In this document: positions 12,032 through 21,597 of the stretch, piece by piece
How positions within the stretch are numbered: position 1 is the first letter of the stretch
How the letters are laid out: each line of letters opens with the position of its first letter
Assembly: GCF_030269925.1 (NCBI RefSeq)
Contig: NC_085112.1
Location: forward strand, 10,107,501 to 10,171,500
Reading direction: 5' to 3'
DNA length: 64,000 nucleotides
DNA from: Bombyx mori
Taxonomy: Eukaryota > Arthropoda > Insecta > Lepidoptera > Bombycidae
The notes under the pieces: model-generated
Told to the model about the DNA's origin: nothing
Database searches by the model: none
What the model saw: only the letters and a program-made list of their open reading frames with translations
Made by a program: the position numbers and the translations under genes

Positions 12032-12345
12032 AATATGACTACTCATAATCGTTACGTTAAGATGCCTTGCTTATAAAAGTAATTAAAAAGCAATTTTGAA
12101 TGATGACTACTGACTCGTCGCGTAGGTATTAAACTCCGCTCCGCATTACTTTCTTGCTCCGCTCCGGTGGACAGACACAGTACGCAGCTCCGCTCCGCCT
12201 TACTCCGTTGCTCCAAGGCAGGCAGCTTCTGCCCGGGCAGTGGGGTTCCGTGCCCCCGTAAGGGGGTACGACGACCCGTCTTGCAAATGACTACTCAGAT
12301 AATCAGATACGTTGCTATAAAAACACAATAAAAACAATTTTGTAT
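12032..12345. repeat. GC-rich segment between diverged direct repeats
   Basis: A GC-rich block (about 12118-12283) repeats gctccgctccg and contains a strong hairpin, tgcccccgtaagggggta (12250-12267). It is flanked by related sequences that start atgactactca, continue through a 'ataaaa' stretch and end in caattttg (about 12034-12104 and 12287-12343). It looks like an insertion or an excision footprint. I do not recognise the family. Confidence 0.45.
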
Positions 12346-12904
12346 TAGATACAATCTCCGAAATATGCTCGTGATCTTAAAAAGAATCAAATAGTCATTT
12401 CCGCTTTTATAAATACTAAGACTAGATTCAGACCCAATAACTAAGATTTCGGTTTCCTTTCACAAACTTAGTTAGAAACTCAACCGATGTTTTGAGTCAT
12501 TAATGAATTAAAGTGACCAAAAGTCTTCTAGTTCACGCTGTGTCGGTGCCTTTAGATCAGCAACATTTGCGGTTTTAATATCGTAATGGGTTTGCCGTCG
12601 CACCACCCTCTATTTAGCTCGGAACACTCAATTACACTATAAGCAATTAGAATTTGTATGAAAAATTGTTGAAAAAATTTACAAAATATACAAATTGAAG
12701 GTTGAATTTTGAAGGCAAAAAACGAAACAAAAATTAACCATTTAGTAAAAGTTTCTATTAACATTATTATTATTGTTAAAATTATTGTTAATGTAAACAT
12801 TGTTGCTATTGATTTCCAATGAAGGAGATGAGCCTCGTTCGAACAGAGATAGAATTAGTTTGAAAGTATCGAAAGAATAGATTAACCCGTGCATTGGATT
12901 AAGT
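12346..12904. other. No feature recognised
   Basis: Nothing to support. The 82-codon reverse frame at 12552-12800 is low-complexity and hydrophobic. Confidence 0.4.
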
Positions 12905-13158
12905 TCCTGATCTTTTTTTTATTGCTTATGTGTGGACGAGCTCACGGCCCACCTGGTATTAAGTGGTTACTGGAGCCCATAAACATCCACAACGTAAATG
13001 CGCCACCCACCTTGAGATATAAATTCTAAGGTCTCGAGTACAGTTACAACGGCTGCCCCGCCCTTCAAGCCGAAACGCATTACTGCTTCACGGCAGAAAT
13101 AGGCAGGGCAATGGTACCTAGCCGTGGGGACTCGCAAGAGGTCCTACCACCACTAAAA
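12905..13158 (-). repeat. Bm1 SINE, 5'-truncated
   Basis: Reversed tail attgcttatgtgtggacgag, then the body with acaacgtaaatgcgccaccc and ttactgcttcacggcagaaa. It ends at gaggtcctaccacca without the head. Confidence 0.9.
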
Positions 13159-13854
13159 CATACATACCCTTAAAACTGGAAAGTATTACTGCATCACAAA
13201 ACGTCCTATCAGAATTGTTTTCGAAATTCATACATTGTATGAGTCCTCAAATTATCTGTATAAGTTTATTATAATATGCCTACTATGTGTTTTATTAATA
13301 TTGCCTTCTCTTTATATATTATGAAGCGCTTCCTACAATTCTTCTCGTACACCTATTATTTTCACAATAACAGTAACTCTACCAATATTACGATCCGCTA
13401 AGATTCCTCTCGCAAATAACAAATGCTATGAAACTATCTACCAACAATGATGAAACTGTTATTAACGCAATAATACTCGTGAAAATCTCATTATCACGGT
13501 ATAAGGAGATACTGTTCTTTATTTTTTGCTAGCACTTTTGTTATATCCATAAGTAATGTGAGCTGTCGTAAAAATGTCACGGCACTGTGTCTACACATGA
13601 CAGATAATCCGATTTTTTTTACTTTTCTTTAAATCTCGTTTTTATTAATTGAATCAATAATCCACTCAAACAGATATGGTGTGTCCATATTCGAGTATCT
13701 CTAAACGTTGTAATGGATAATTACTTTTTTCTTTAATTAAAAAACCATTTCAAGGTATATGCTAGCTGACTAAAGAAAATCAATTTTTTAATGAAAACTA
13801 ATCTCTAAGTACCGATATTTTTAATAAAAATGTTTGACCTTTGTTAGCCCTCAA
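13159..13854. other. No feature recognised
   Basis: AT-rich sequence, no supported gene or repeat. Confidence 0.45.
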
Positions 13855-14060
13855 ATGAAGTCATAGTGATCCACATCGCCCAGTCATTCCCCACAGCAGA
13901 AAGTCAAGGACAAATCCCTGTGGAAAACCGCACACGACCGTTATAAAACTCCACCGTGTCCGGCGCATAAGACCAATCTGATCTCAAGATAGGACCCGAT
14001 CAGTTAGTCGAGGCAGGCAAGTACTCTTTCCACCACCTCCTAAACACAACATGTCCAAAC
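13855..14060 (-). pseudogene. LINE reverse transcriptase fragment (R1/Jockey/I type)
   Basis: Reading the minus strand at about 13870-13930 gives GFPQGFVLDFLLWG. This lines up with the conserved reverse-transcriptase block (G-x-PQG-x-VL-x-x-LLW) of R1, Jockey and I-type LINEs. Flanking sequence can be read as more of the same domain only with frameshifts, and a stop follows soon after. It is a short decayed piece with no clear ends. Confidence 0.5.
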
Positions 14061-14637
14061 ACGACTCAACGAATGATAATTTGAAGCATTGAGTATCTCA
14101 TTCCCGCAATAAACAATTCAATGAGCAAGTTTCAGGCTTCATAAATACCAATTTGAATTCCTAATGGATCGATAACTATTCCAGCTTTGCCCCTACACAA
14201 AGCGACAAAGGAATTCCCTTATTTACGATCATTTCTCTTTAAGGAAAATGAACAGAATGCCTTCGGTATTCACAAATGAAAATGACGTACAGCTAAATGC
14301 TTCGGTTAATTGCGATTAATTCGCAACGTCTGAGAAATAGTGCCTAGGAAGGCAATTAGCGCTCCAAATTATCTATTATTTAACTTGTCTTGAGTTGTAA
14401 ATAATTTTATACAACTAAATGCTGTGAATAAATTCCGTTCAGAGTTCCTTTTTAATTGACTTATTTAATTAATCTATTTGCTTGATTGTATTCCTACCAG
14501 TATGATAGACAATTATGGTTAACTGTTATTAAGTAGTTGCTTCGAGAAATAGGGTCGAATATTCAATTGTATATACAAAGGTTTTGAAATTCTGATTTTG
14601 AAAAACTTTTGGCCTGAGACGATCACTAAAAAGAGCT
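14061..14637. other. Unique-looking sequence, no gene
   Basis: No repeat or exon recognised. The tract has several homeodomain-like TAAT and cgattaattcg motifs and looks single-copy, so it could hold regulatory DNA; that is a guess. Confidence 0.3.
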
Positions 14638-14942
14638 GTGAAGGATCACCAAGAATACACGAATAGAGAAGGAGTTCTTAGGCGGAAGTGGCATTAAATT
14701 GGTCACATATTAAGAAAACCCGATACCCACGTTTCCTGAGATCACTGACCTGGAAAGTGTCTGGCAAAAGAAAGAGAGGCCATCCCAGAACAACTTGGCG
14801 TCACTCTGGAGCTGGGATTTTTGGGCGTGACGTGGGAAGAGTTAAAACAGAATGTCCAATATCGATGTAAATGGAAGTATTTGATTCGAGCCCTACACCT
14901 CAGCAGAGGGTAATAGGAAAGAAATAAGAAGAAGAAGAAGAC
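14638..14942 (+). pseudogene. LINE (RTE-like) reverse transcriptase C-terminus and tail
   Basis: The plus strand reads RRRKWHWIGHILRKP, then GKRKRGHPRTTWR, the usual C-terminal signature of a large insect LINE reverse-transcriptase family. With a frame change it continues to KYLIRALHLSRG. A short tandem tail (ataagaagaagaagaag, 14924-14940) follows, as in RTE-clade LINEs, which end in short repeats rather than poly(A). The copy is heavily 5'-truncated. Confidence 0.7.
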
Positions 14943-15025
14943 GTACAAAGGCTGTAATCTTTCAAGCTGAAATTCTTACTGCTTCGAAGCAGAAATAAGG
15001 CAGTGGTACCGATTCTTGCACGCTC
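14943..15025 (-). repeat. Bm1-like remnant
   Basis: A very diverged match to the Bm1 middle, including ttactgcttcgaagcagaaa and ggcagtggtacc, lies directly after the LINE tail. Confidence 0.45.
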
Positions 15026-15224
15026 TCGATACGCCTTATCCACCAAAGCGGACTGTTGACGTTTGTAAAGCCCGAAAAAGATGTTGCTCATTTTGCTCCA
15101 TTGAATCTTTAAACTTTCACGACACTCACGGGGTGGTACAATTCTAGTTTGACTTTTGGGCAACTAGCACGGTACGATCGTACACATTAATAGACTGCCA
15201 ACTATTAATCAGAAAATGTGACCT

Positions 15225-15475
15225 TAAACCCTTTTGGTAAAGCCGTTCATTTAATAACCCTGTACCTAATACTTCTCCTTTGTCGTATCACTCTTGTCAG
15301 AGTGGTTGCGATCGTCATTCAGTATCATTGCTGTGGGCAGATGTTATGCGCATCAGGAGCAATCGCCACTTCTCCCGGTTTGTGGTATACTTACAGTATA
15401 CAAAATGGCAGCTATATATTATGTCCAGCAGTGGACCGCTATGGGCTGATGATAATGATACAAAAAGATTCATTT
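15225..15475. repeat. LINE-related fragments
   Basis: Reversed, 15280-15385 reads like the gagaagtggcgattgctcct phrase of a common lepidopteran LINE. At 15422-15450, gtccagcagtggaccgctat plus a gatgataatgat tail is the typical end of another. No frame longer than about 100 codons is meaningful. Confidence 0.45.
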
Positions 15476-15477
15476 GC

Positions 15478-15635
15478 GAAGCACTTGCCCTTGAGTTGTC
15501 AGGTCTCCTCCGAAGGCTTTTGAGTAGCTGTTAGCAAATCCTGTCCCTCCTGGCTGAGCCTTTGCTCACCCACCTATCCTGGTAAAATCGGAAAGGCCTC
15601 CGGGCCACAAGAAATCCTTCAATCAAAAAAAAAGT
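15478..15635 (+). repeat. LINE 3' UTR with poly(A)
   Basis: The GC-richer block containing tgagcctttgctcacccacc and ggaaaggcctccgggccaca ends in a run of nine A (15625-15633). I recognise it as a dispersed Bombyx LINE 3' end. The coding region is absent, so the insertion is strongly 5'-truncated. Confidence 0.55.
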
Positions 15636-15920
15636 TATATTTAAATTATTGTGTGTATACACAGGTATGAAAATTTGTACTTACCCATATGGAAAACAGC
15701 AAGCCTCGAGTTTCTTAGCGATTCTCAGGAATCGTTTAACTGCATTTCAAATCGGTGGTAGAGTTGAATGTGCAATTCTAATTAATAACTCTAATTTCAT
15801 CTTACTGATTATTATTACAAAAAAAACTTACAATCGGCATGGAGTACAAAGGTATTGAGATCGTAAAATTGTACTGTATTCTTGTGATTGGTTGTAGGGC
15901 GTCTTGTGAGCCCGCACTGG

Positions 15921-15981
15921 TCGGGGACCTCGTAGGAGGTTCGGCCCTCTACCCGAAAAAAAAAAAAAAAAGAGGAAAAAA
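15921..15981 (+). mobile_element. Ultra-short R1-family 3' tail insertion
   Basis: About 35 nt (cggggacctcgtaggaggtt and the following cggccctctacccg) plus an A-run match the very 3' end of the element at 45052-46745. The unit contains the stem-loop ACCTC-GTAG-GAGGT. It sits in Bm1 between gcactggt and ggtacatcacc, the same place where the 45-kb element entered another Bm1. No long target duplication is visible. Confidence 0.75.
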
Positions 15982-16143
15982 AGGTACATCACCCCGCTTA
16001 TTTCTGCTGCGAAGCAGTTATGCATTTCAGTTTAAAGGGTTGGGAATTTTTATTCTTAGCATTATACTTAGCATTCACGTAGCAAGGTCAGTGCCGGAAT
16101 TTGTGTTGTTGATTTTAAGGCCTCCAGTAACCACTTTACACCA

Positions 16144-16155
16144 AGTGTTCTGTAA
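16144..16155 (+). repeat. Target-site duplication, left copy
   Basis: agtgttctgtaa, repeated exactly at 17479-17490 right after the poly(A) run of the R1-clade element. Confidence 0.9.
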
Positions 16156-17052
16156 TTTGCGGAGCTGGTCCCCCGATTGATGGGGACGGCCGGTTCTTTG
16201 AGCCGGCTGCTCCCGAATATTGGGGGACCGGATCAGGTTGTGCGCCGTCTCTACGCGGGGGTGGTGCGATCGATGGCCCTGTACGGTGCACCTGTGTGGG
16301 CTGAGCCGCGCAACCGGGCCACTATGGCTCGGTTCCTGCGCCGGCCGCAGCGCACCGTTGCCATCAGGGTCATCCGCGGATATCGCACCGTCTCCTTCGA
16401 GGCGGCGTGTGTTTTGGCGGGGACGCCGCCATGGGAGCTGGAGGCGGAGTCGCTCGCTGCCGACTATCGGTGGCGCAGCGAGCTTCGTGCTCGGGGCGTG
16501 GCGCGTGTCCCCGAGAGTGAGCTGCGGGCGCGGAAGGCCCATTCTCGGCGGTCCGTGCTCGAGTCGTGGTCGAGGCGATTGGCCAACCCCACGTGGGGGC
16601 TACGGACCGTCGAGGCGGTTTACCCGGTCTTTGATGACTGGGTGAATCGTGGCGAGGGACGTCTCACCTTTCGTCTGGTGCAGGTGCTGACCGGGCACGG
16701 ATGCTTCGGGAAGTACCTGCGCCGGATAGGGGCTGAGCCGACGACGAGGTGTCACCATTGTGGACACGACCTGGACACGGCGGAGCATACGCTCGCTGTC
16801 TGCCCCGCTTGGGAGGTGCAGCGCCGTGTCCTGGTCGCAAAGATAGGACCTGACTTGTCGCTGCCTGGCGTCGTGGCGTCGATGCTTGGCAGCGATGAGT
16901 CATGGAAGGCTATGCTCGACTTCTGCGAGTGCACCATCTCGCAGAAGGAGGCGGCGGGGCGAGTGAGGGAAAGCTCTCCTCACTACGCAGAAACCCGCCG
17001 CCGCCGAGCAGGGGGTCGGGACCGGGGTCGTATCCGTGACCTGGCCCCCTAA
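16156..17052 (+). pseudogene. R1-clade ORF2, C-terminal part
   Basis: The frame is open from the truncation point to the natural stop at 17050-17052, about 298 codons. Motifs include VVRSMALYGAPVW (end of the reverse-transcriptase region), RRPQRTVAIRVIRGYRTVS and a C-terminal zinc knuckle CHHCGHDLDTAEHTLAVC (C-x2-C-x8-H-x4-C) thought to bind the element RNA or target. Nothing in the frame is broken. Only the endonuclease, the RT catalytic core and ORF1 are missing, removed by truncation during integration. It reads clearly alongside the 45-kb copy from the GSLSRLLPN block to SWKAMLDFCE. It is not a host gene. Confidence 0.93.
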
Positions 17053-17479
17053 GAGCTAGGGGTCCCACCCGTTTTGTGCGGGGAGGGACCCAGATGAGGG
17101 GTGGCGTGCTCTGCACGCTCACCCGCAATAGGAAGCCGGGTGATGGTAGACCGCGTTCCCCCGACCGCTCTGGGGGAAGGTGTAACGCGGCGCCATCAAA
17201 GCGGGCTCTCGGCCCGCTGAACGAGGGAACCGGTGGTCGTTTCGCTGGCGGCCACCGGTCCGGCGTCCGTGGGACGGTGGGATGGATGTAATGTGCTCTG
17301 CGTCAACCCTGTCCCGCCGTTTCAATAGCCCCGACTGGGCTCCGGCCCGGTCCGAGGTAGGGCGCCGGTTGTGAGCGGCAGGAGTTTTTAGTGAGGTTCA
17401 ACTCCCACATACCCCACCTGCCGCGCGGGTGGGGATCCGGCGATTTTCTCCTGTGGAAAAAAAAAAAAAAAAAAAAAAA
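16156..17479 (+). mobile_element. R1-clade non-LTR retrotransposon, 5'-truncated
   Basis: This GC-rich 1.3-kb block in AT-rich DNA has the C-terminal third of ORF2, a roughly 400-nt 3' UTR and a poly(A) run (17457-17479). It is flanked by a perfect 12-bp duplication. A 7-bp stem (ccccacc 17412-17418 with ggtgggg 17428-17434) lies near the 3' end. Its 3' UTR differs from that of the 45-kb copy, so this is a related but separate family. The long uninterrupted frame and exact duplication suggest a fairly young insertion. Confidence 0.93.
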
Positions 17480-17520
17480 GTGTTCTGTAAAATCTTTCAC
17501 ATATTTAAGCAATAAAAAAA

Positions 17521-18004
17521 TACACTCAAAAGACGTAGATTTTTGTTTATTATCTTGATATTAACTTTATTTAGCAGAGTTACTATAAATATCGCGATAC
17601 GATAATGCATGGCTCTGAAGTTATTGAGAGCGGAGAATATCAAAACCATTACAGCTTATTACAAGTTCAAAGACGACAGCAATTGCTGAAGCATAAAACA
17701 CAGGAACGAACTGGTCTCTTTTTTACGGTAAATTGAACTAAAAGGCTTTCAGTAGCAGACAGAACCGGATGCGGCGGACGGCGAACTTCCGGCTTTAAGC
17801 CTCAGACTTTACATGTAGTTTTTCTCTCGTTCACGCTTATTTATGTAGCTTTTGCTGTGTCAAGTGAGGATTCTACTAGAGGCTTAGACCGAAACCTTTT
17901 TCTTTTAGGAGGATGACGTAATTTGTGGTGAATTCTCCACGGAAACGTTTTCAGCTATACGTCTAGTCAAATTTTTGTTGTTGTCCTTCTAGTAATTTGT
18001 TCGC
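17521..18004. other. No feature recognised
   Basis: I see no gene or repeat. A short GC-rich patch, gcggcggacggcgaacttcc, lies near 17771. Confidence 0.4.
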
Positions 18005-18310
18005 CATTTTAGTCTTGTGGTTGTTGAACCGACCACAATAGCACGGGGTCCAGGTTCGATTATCGGTCGAACTCAATATTTTTTTTAACGGCATTTGGTG
18101 TTTCTAGTCTGGGTGTATTATTATAGTTATTGTCTCATCTGCAGCCAGGTTCCCCGGTCTCACGCGAGAAAGATTCAGTTTGGATGTGAAAATTTTTATT
18201 TTCAAGTATGGATTTTAATTTGGGTGAAATTGATAAAAAAATTAACATCTATTAATCATAAATACACAATGTATCTAACACACGATGTTCAATTATTCAT
18301 AAAATAATAG
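18005..18310 (+). repeat. Possible tRNA-derived SINE, diverged
   Basis: A B-box-like ggttcgattatcg (18051-18063) follows a tRNA-like stretch. The body has gtttctagtctgggtgtatt and ggttccccggtctcacgcga, phrases found in dispersed Bombyx repeats. The A box is not clear, so the assignment is tentative. Confidence 0.4.
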
Positions 18311-19387
18311 AAATTAGTTCAGTTTCAACAACCATTGCTATTGATAAAGCAAATTAATTCGCAAATGTAATTCACAGAATCAACATTGTGATATTTCCGA
18401 AAATTCACGTAGAAATTTAAATAGACGTAACATTCCGTAACATCACTCGAAATACACAAAAGACTTGCCTATATAATTTTTGCTGTTAATTTGTGAACCA
18501 ATTAGTTTGTAGTATTTTGATTGGAAATTTTAATTTGCAGCTTTAGGTATAAATTATATTAAGGTATAAATATCTTAACACTTAATCAACGTTAGTTGAT
18601 CGGTTTAAATTTTAAGTAGCTATTATATAAATTCAAAAGGAAACAAAACATTCAGACTACAGAACACACAAAGATAATAAAAGAGAACTACAAGATTACG
18701 CATACGATTGACTCGGAATAATCAAAAACTCTGGCATCCCCGAGGCTAATGCTAAGATGTTTCGTTATGAAAACCCAGGCAATTCAACTATAGTAACTAG
18801 CTGGAGTCATAATTGGGGCGCCGGCAATAACATTTCAAAGGGACCCTTTCAAATTAGGTGCCGCTCATTAATGTAGATTAGTTCAACTAACAAACTTGTT
18901 TGGAAGTTTCTGACGTTTTGTTCGTCTCATGAACAACTGATTCTGTGGTTTTGGAATGCTAAGAACATTTGATTTAGTGATAGACTATAGTTTGTATTCA
19001 GCAATACACATTATATTCATTGCTTACCTCGATGGAGACCACTCATCGCTACTAACTGAGACACTAACGGCTAGGGCACAAATAAACTTCTATCTTCTTC
19101 CTTTCTTAAACTTCCTTTTTTAAACTCGTTTGAAGAACCGGCCAGAATGCTCACGAAATATAGAACCAGATTTATTGTACGTGTTAAAAAATATACCTGG
19201 AAATACAATGGCTGAACGCGGTGCCACAAGTCACAGTGATAACCTCTGCTTCGGTCGCGAATGAAGCTCTGGTGAAAAAAGGCGACGAAATCATCGTAAA
19301 TAATTCCTAAGAGCACTTTTCTTTTTCTTTACTTCCAATTAAATATACGATTCTTATAAAAGAAAAGGTGATCGAAAATATCAGGGT
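18311..19387. other. No feature recognised
   Basis: Single-copy-looking AT-rich DNA. An 81-codon reverse frame at 19071-19316 has no domain. Confidence 0.4.
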
Positions 19388-19559
19388 TTTTTTAATGCTT
19401 AGATGGGTGGACGAGCTCACAGCGCCACTCACCTTGAGATATAGTATAGTTACAACAGCTGCCCCACCTTTCAAACCGAAACGCATTACTGCTTCACGAC
19501 AGAAATAGGCAGGGTGGTGGTACCTACCCGCGCGGACTCACAAGAGGTCCTACCACCAT
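19388..19559 (-). repeat. Bm1 SINE, 5'-truncated with internal deletion
   Basis: The reversed tail taatgcttagatgggtggac is followed by a jump from gagctcacagcg to ccactcaccttgagatata, losing about 55 nt of the usual body. It ends at gaggtcctaccacca. Confidence 0.88.
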
Positions 19560-19599
19560 GTTTGTCAATGAAAAGATATATTTAGTAGAATTTTGAAAA

Positions 19600-19960
19600 T
19601 AGCCGTTAAAACCGAAACCGTTTTTATCACCGAAACTGTCAGTCAAACAAATCGCTTCAAGCGCTTCCATTTTCAAACTGTCAAAATAAACAATTCAATT
19701 TTTTGTTTTCTCCGTTCACTCGCCGCGTTTATAGGTTTCGCATTCCCGGACATGAACAATTAGTATTCTGTTTCTGTGCCCGAAGCTAATTGGATTGTTA
19801 GTTAAATTGACGTGCAAACATTGAGTGCGGCGTCAGCGGTAGCGTCATTTAGCCGCTTGTGCGGATTCCCCGCGGCCGTACAGTTCATTCCCTATTTAAT
19901 GTGCTGCTACGTACGAGAGAAATAATTACCAGAGATATTTTAAATGAATCGATTAGCTTA
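19600..19960. other. CpG-denser unique sequence
   Basis: The part at 19825-19895 (for example gagtgcggcgtcagcggtag and attccccgcggccgtacag) is richer in CpG than its surroundings and matches no repeat I know. It could be regulatory or a non-coding exon; I cannot tell. Confidence 0.3.
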
Positions 19961-19974
19961 CCCAAAAAATATGA

Positions 19975-20120
19975 CACAGTAACTATACTGAGACCTTAGA
20001 ACTTATATTTCAAGGTGGGTGGCGCATTTACGTTGTACGTGTCTATAGGCTCCAGTAACCACTTAACACCAGGTGGGCTGTGAGCTCGTCCATCCATTTA
20101 GACAATAAAAAATAAAACAC
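19975..20120 (+). repeat. Bm1 SINE, 3' third only
   Basis: It starts abruptly at acagtaactatactgagacc and runs through ggctccagtaaccacttaac to an AT-rich tail after 20101 (acaataaaaaataaaa). Confidence 0.88.
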
Positions 20121-20164
20121 AATATGTACTTACAAATAATTTTAATTTTAAATTTAGATTTTAG

Positions 20165-20264
20165 CTGGAAGAAAAACTTGGTTGTACTTTTAGAGGGCCC
20201 GTGAAAGCTTTTAGAGAGCAGCTTGTTCCTGCTCCGCGTCCATCTAGAAATCCATCAACTTTTG
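20165..20264 (+). other. Possible short exon (weak)
   Basis: After an acceptor-like atttagattttag, the frame reads LEEKLGCTFRGPVKAF and continues to PAPRPSRNPSTF, then meets a GT at 20265 where a family B repeat begins. Codon content looks more protein-like than the surroundings, but I do not recognise the product and no partner exon is visible. Confidence 0.15.
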
Positions 20265-20362
20265 GTAGACGAGCATACGGCCCACTTGATGGAAAGTGGT
20301 TACCTTCGCCCACGGACTTCAGCAATGCCAGGAGCAGAGGAAAGCCGCTGCCTACCATTATC
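20265..20362 (+). repeat. Repeat family B
   Basis: Contains tagacgagcatacggcccac, ggttaccttcgcccacggac and ttcagcaatgccaggagcag. The usual upstream T-run is absent. Confidence 0.75.
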
Positions 20363-20497
20363 TTTAGAGCAATTCTTGATTCCGTAATGACTGAGATGTT
20401 CAGTGACCTCGTAACGAGTAGTGATACAGCTAGCTATACTGGGATTAAAACATTTTCAAGGATCATTTTTTTATGTTAATACGTAGATATCTAATAC

Positions 20498-20540
20498 ATA
20501 TTTACGAACTACTTCCACGATGAAAGAATAACATCGATTG
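20498..20540 (+). repeat. Bm1 head-proximal fragment
   Basis: tacgaactacttccacgatg followed by aaagaataacatcg matches the Bm1 segment just before its body. About 110 nt of other sequence separates it from the next Bm1 body. Confidence 0.5.
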
Positions 20541-20647
20541 CCTCCCTCTTCGGACCGAACAATGACGAAAAAAACACAGCCATAAATCCGTGTATCTTCA
20601 AACTAATTTTCTATATGTATTTTTGTACTGTATATTGTATATATATT

Positions 20648-20895
20648 TTTACTGGTGGTAGGACCTCTTGTGAGTCCGCACGGGTAGGTACCACCACCCT
20701 TGCCTATTTTTACCGTGAAGCAGTAATGCGTTTCGGTTTGAAGGGTGGGGCAACCGTTGTGACTATACTGAGACCTTAGAACTATATCTCAAGGTGTGTG
20801 GCGCATTTACGTTGTAGATGTCCATGGGCTCCAGTAACCACTTAACACCAGGTGGGCTGTGAGCTCGTCCACACATCTAAGCAATAAAAAAAATA
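20648..20895 (+). repeat. Bm1 SINE, body and tail
   Basis: Begins actggtggtaggacctcttg, contains the full middle and ends aagcaataaaaaaaataaaa. It shares the gtgactatactgag and ggtgtgtggcgc variants with the copy at 53308, suggesting one subfamily. Confidence 0.92.
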
Positions 20896-21387
20896 AAAAC
20901 TGTAAAGACTTAAATTAAGTTTTATTTTTATACGGCCCTTAAATTCACGGATAGTTAAACTTTTTGTTTTTCTTCTCCTACTTTATCGATTCATTTCAAA
21001 ATTAAAACATATTATGCATGCTTACAAAAACCATCGATTTTATTTTAATGCTAATCCTAATATATCTCACTTAAAGTCCACATATGCGAAGCACGTACCT
21101 CAAACTACAGAGACCACTACGTACATACAAACATTCCATTGCTTCTTGATACATGATATCGAATACTCAAGAGTCTTACTAAAATAGTTATTTAACTTAT
21201 CAACACCAAACTAAAACGGAGTTTGGTTCACAGCAGCAATAGACAACATTGTGATTCCTACTAGTATAGGCTTGAAACAGGTCATACCACTAGTAATCCA
21301 TTGATCAGAATATAGCCAAGATATTTTTATAAGCATTACTACTACAGATTCCGCTACTATGGATGGATGGTGCATAATTGCTGTACC
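20896..21387. other. No feature recognised
   Basis: AT-rich sequence with nothing to support. Confidence 0.45.
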
Positions 21388-21597
21388 GATGGTAGGACCT
21401 ATTGTAAGTCCGCACGGGTAGTTACCACCACCCTGCCTATTTCTACCGTGAAACAGTAATACGGTTCGAAGGGTGGGCAGCCGTTCTAACTATATTGAGG
21501 TGGCGGGCTTACGTTGTAGATGTCTATGGGCTCCAGTAACCACCCAACAACCATGTAGGCTGTGAGCTCGTTCACACATCTAAGCAATAAAAAAAAT
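21388..21597 (+). repeat. Bm1 SINE, diverged with internal deletion
   Basis: gatggtaggacctattgtaa opens the copy. The middle is shortened between ctatattgag and gtggcgggcttacg. The tail aagcaataaaaaaaatat ends it. Confidence 0.85.

Larger units (their letters stand above)
15893..17520 (+). repeat. Bm1 SINE split by two R1-type insertions
   Basis: The Bm1 body begins at about 15893 (gggcgtcttgtgagcccgca), is broken at 15921 by a short retroposed tail and resumes at ggtacatcaccccgcttatt. It runs to 16155, is broken again by a 1.3-kb R1-clade element, and ends after 17480 with a diverged tail containing tttaagcaataaaaaaatac. It is the oldest of the three layers. The head is absent. Confidence 0.8.

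Noticed and set aside
14924..15000. CRISPR-like or tandem array
   Set aside because: The short gaa repeats are a LINE tail; no regularly spaced repeat-spacer structure exists anywhere in the window.
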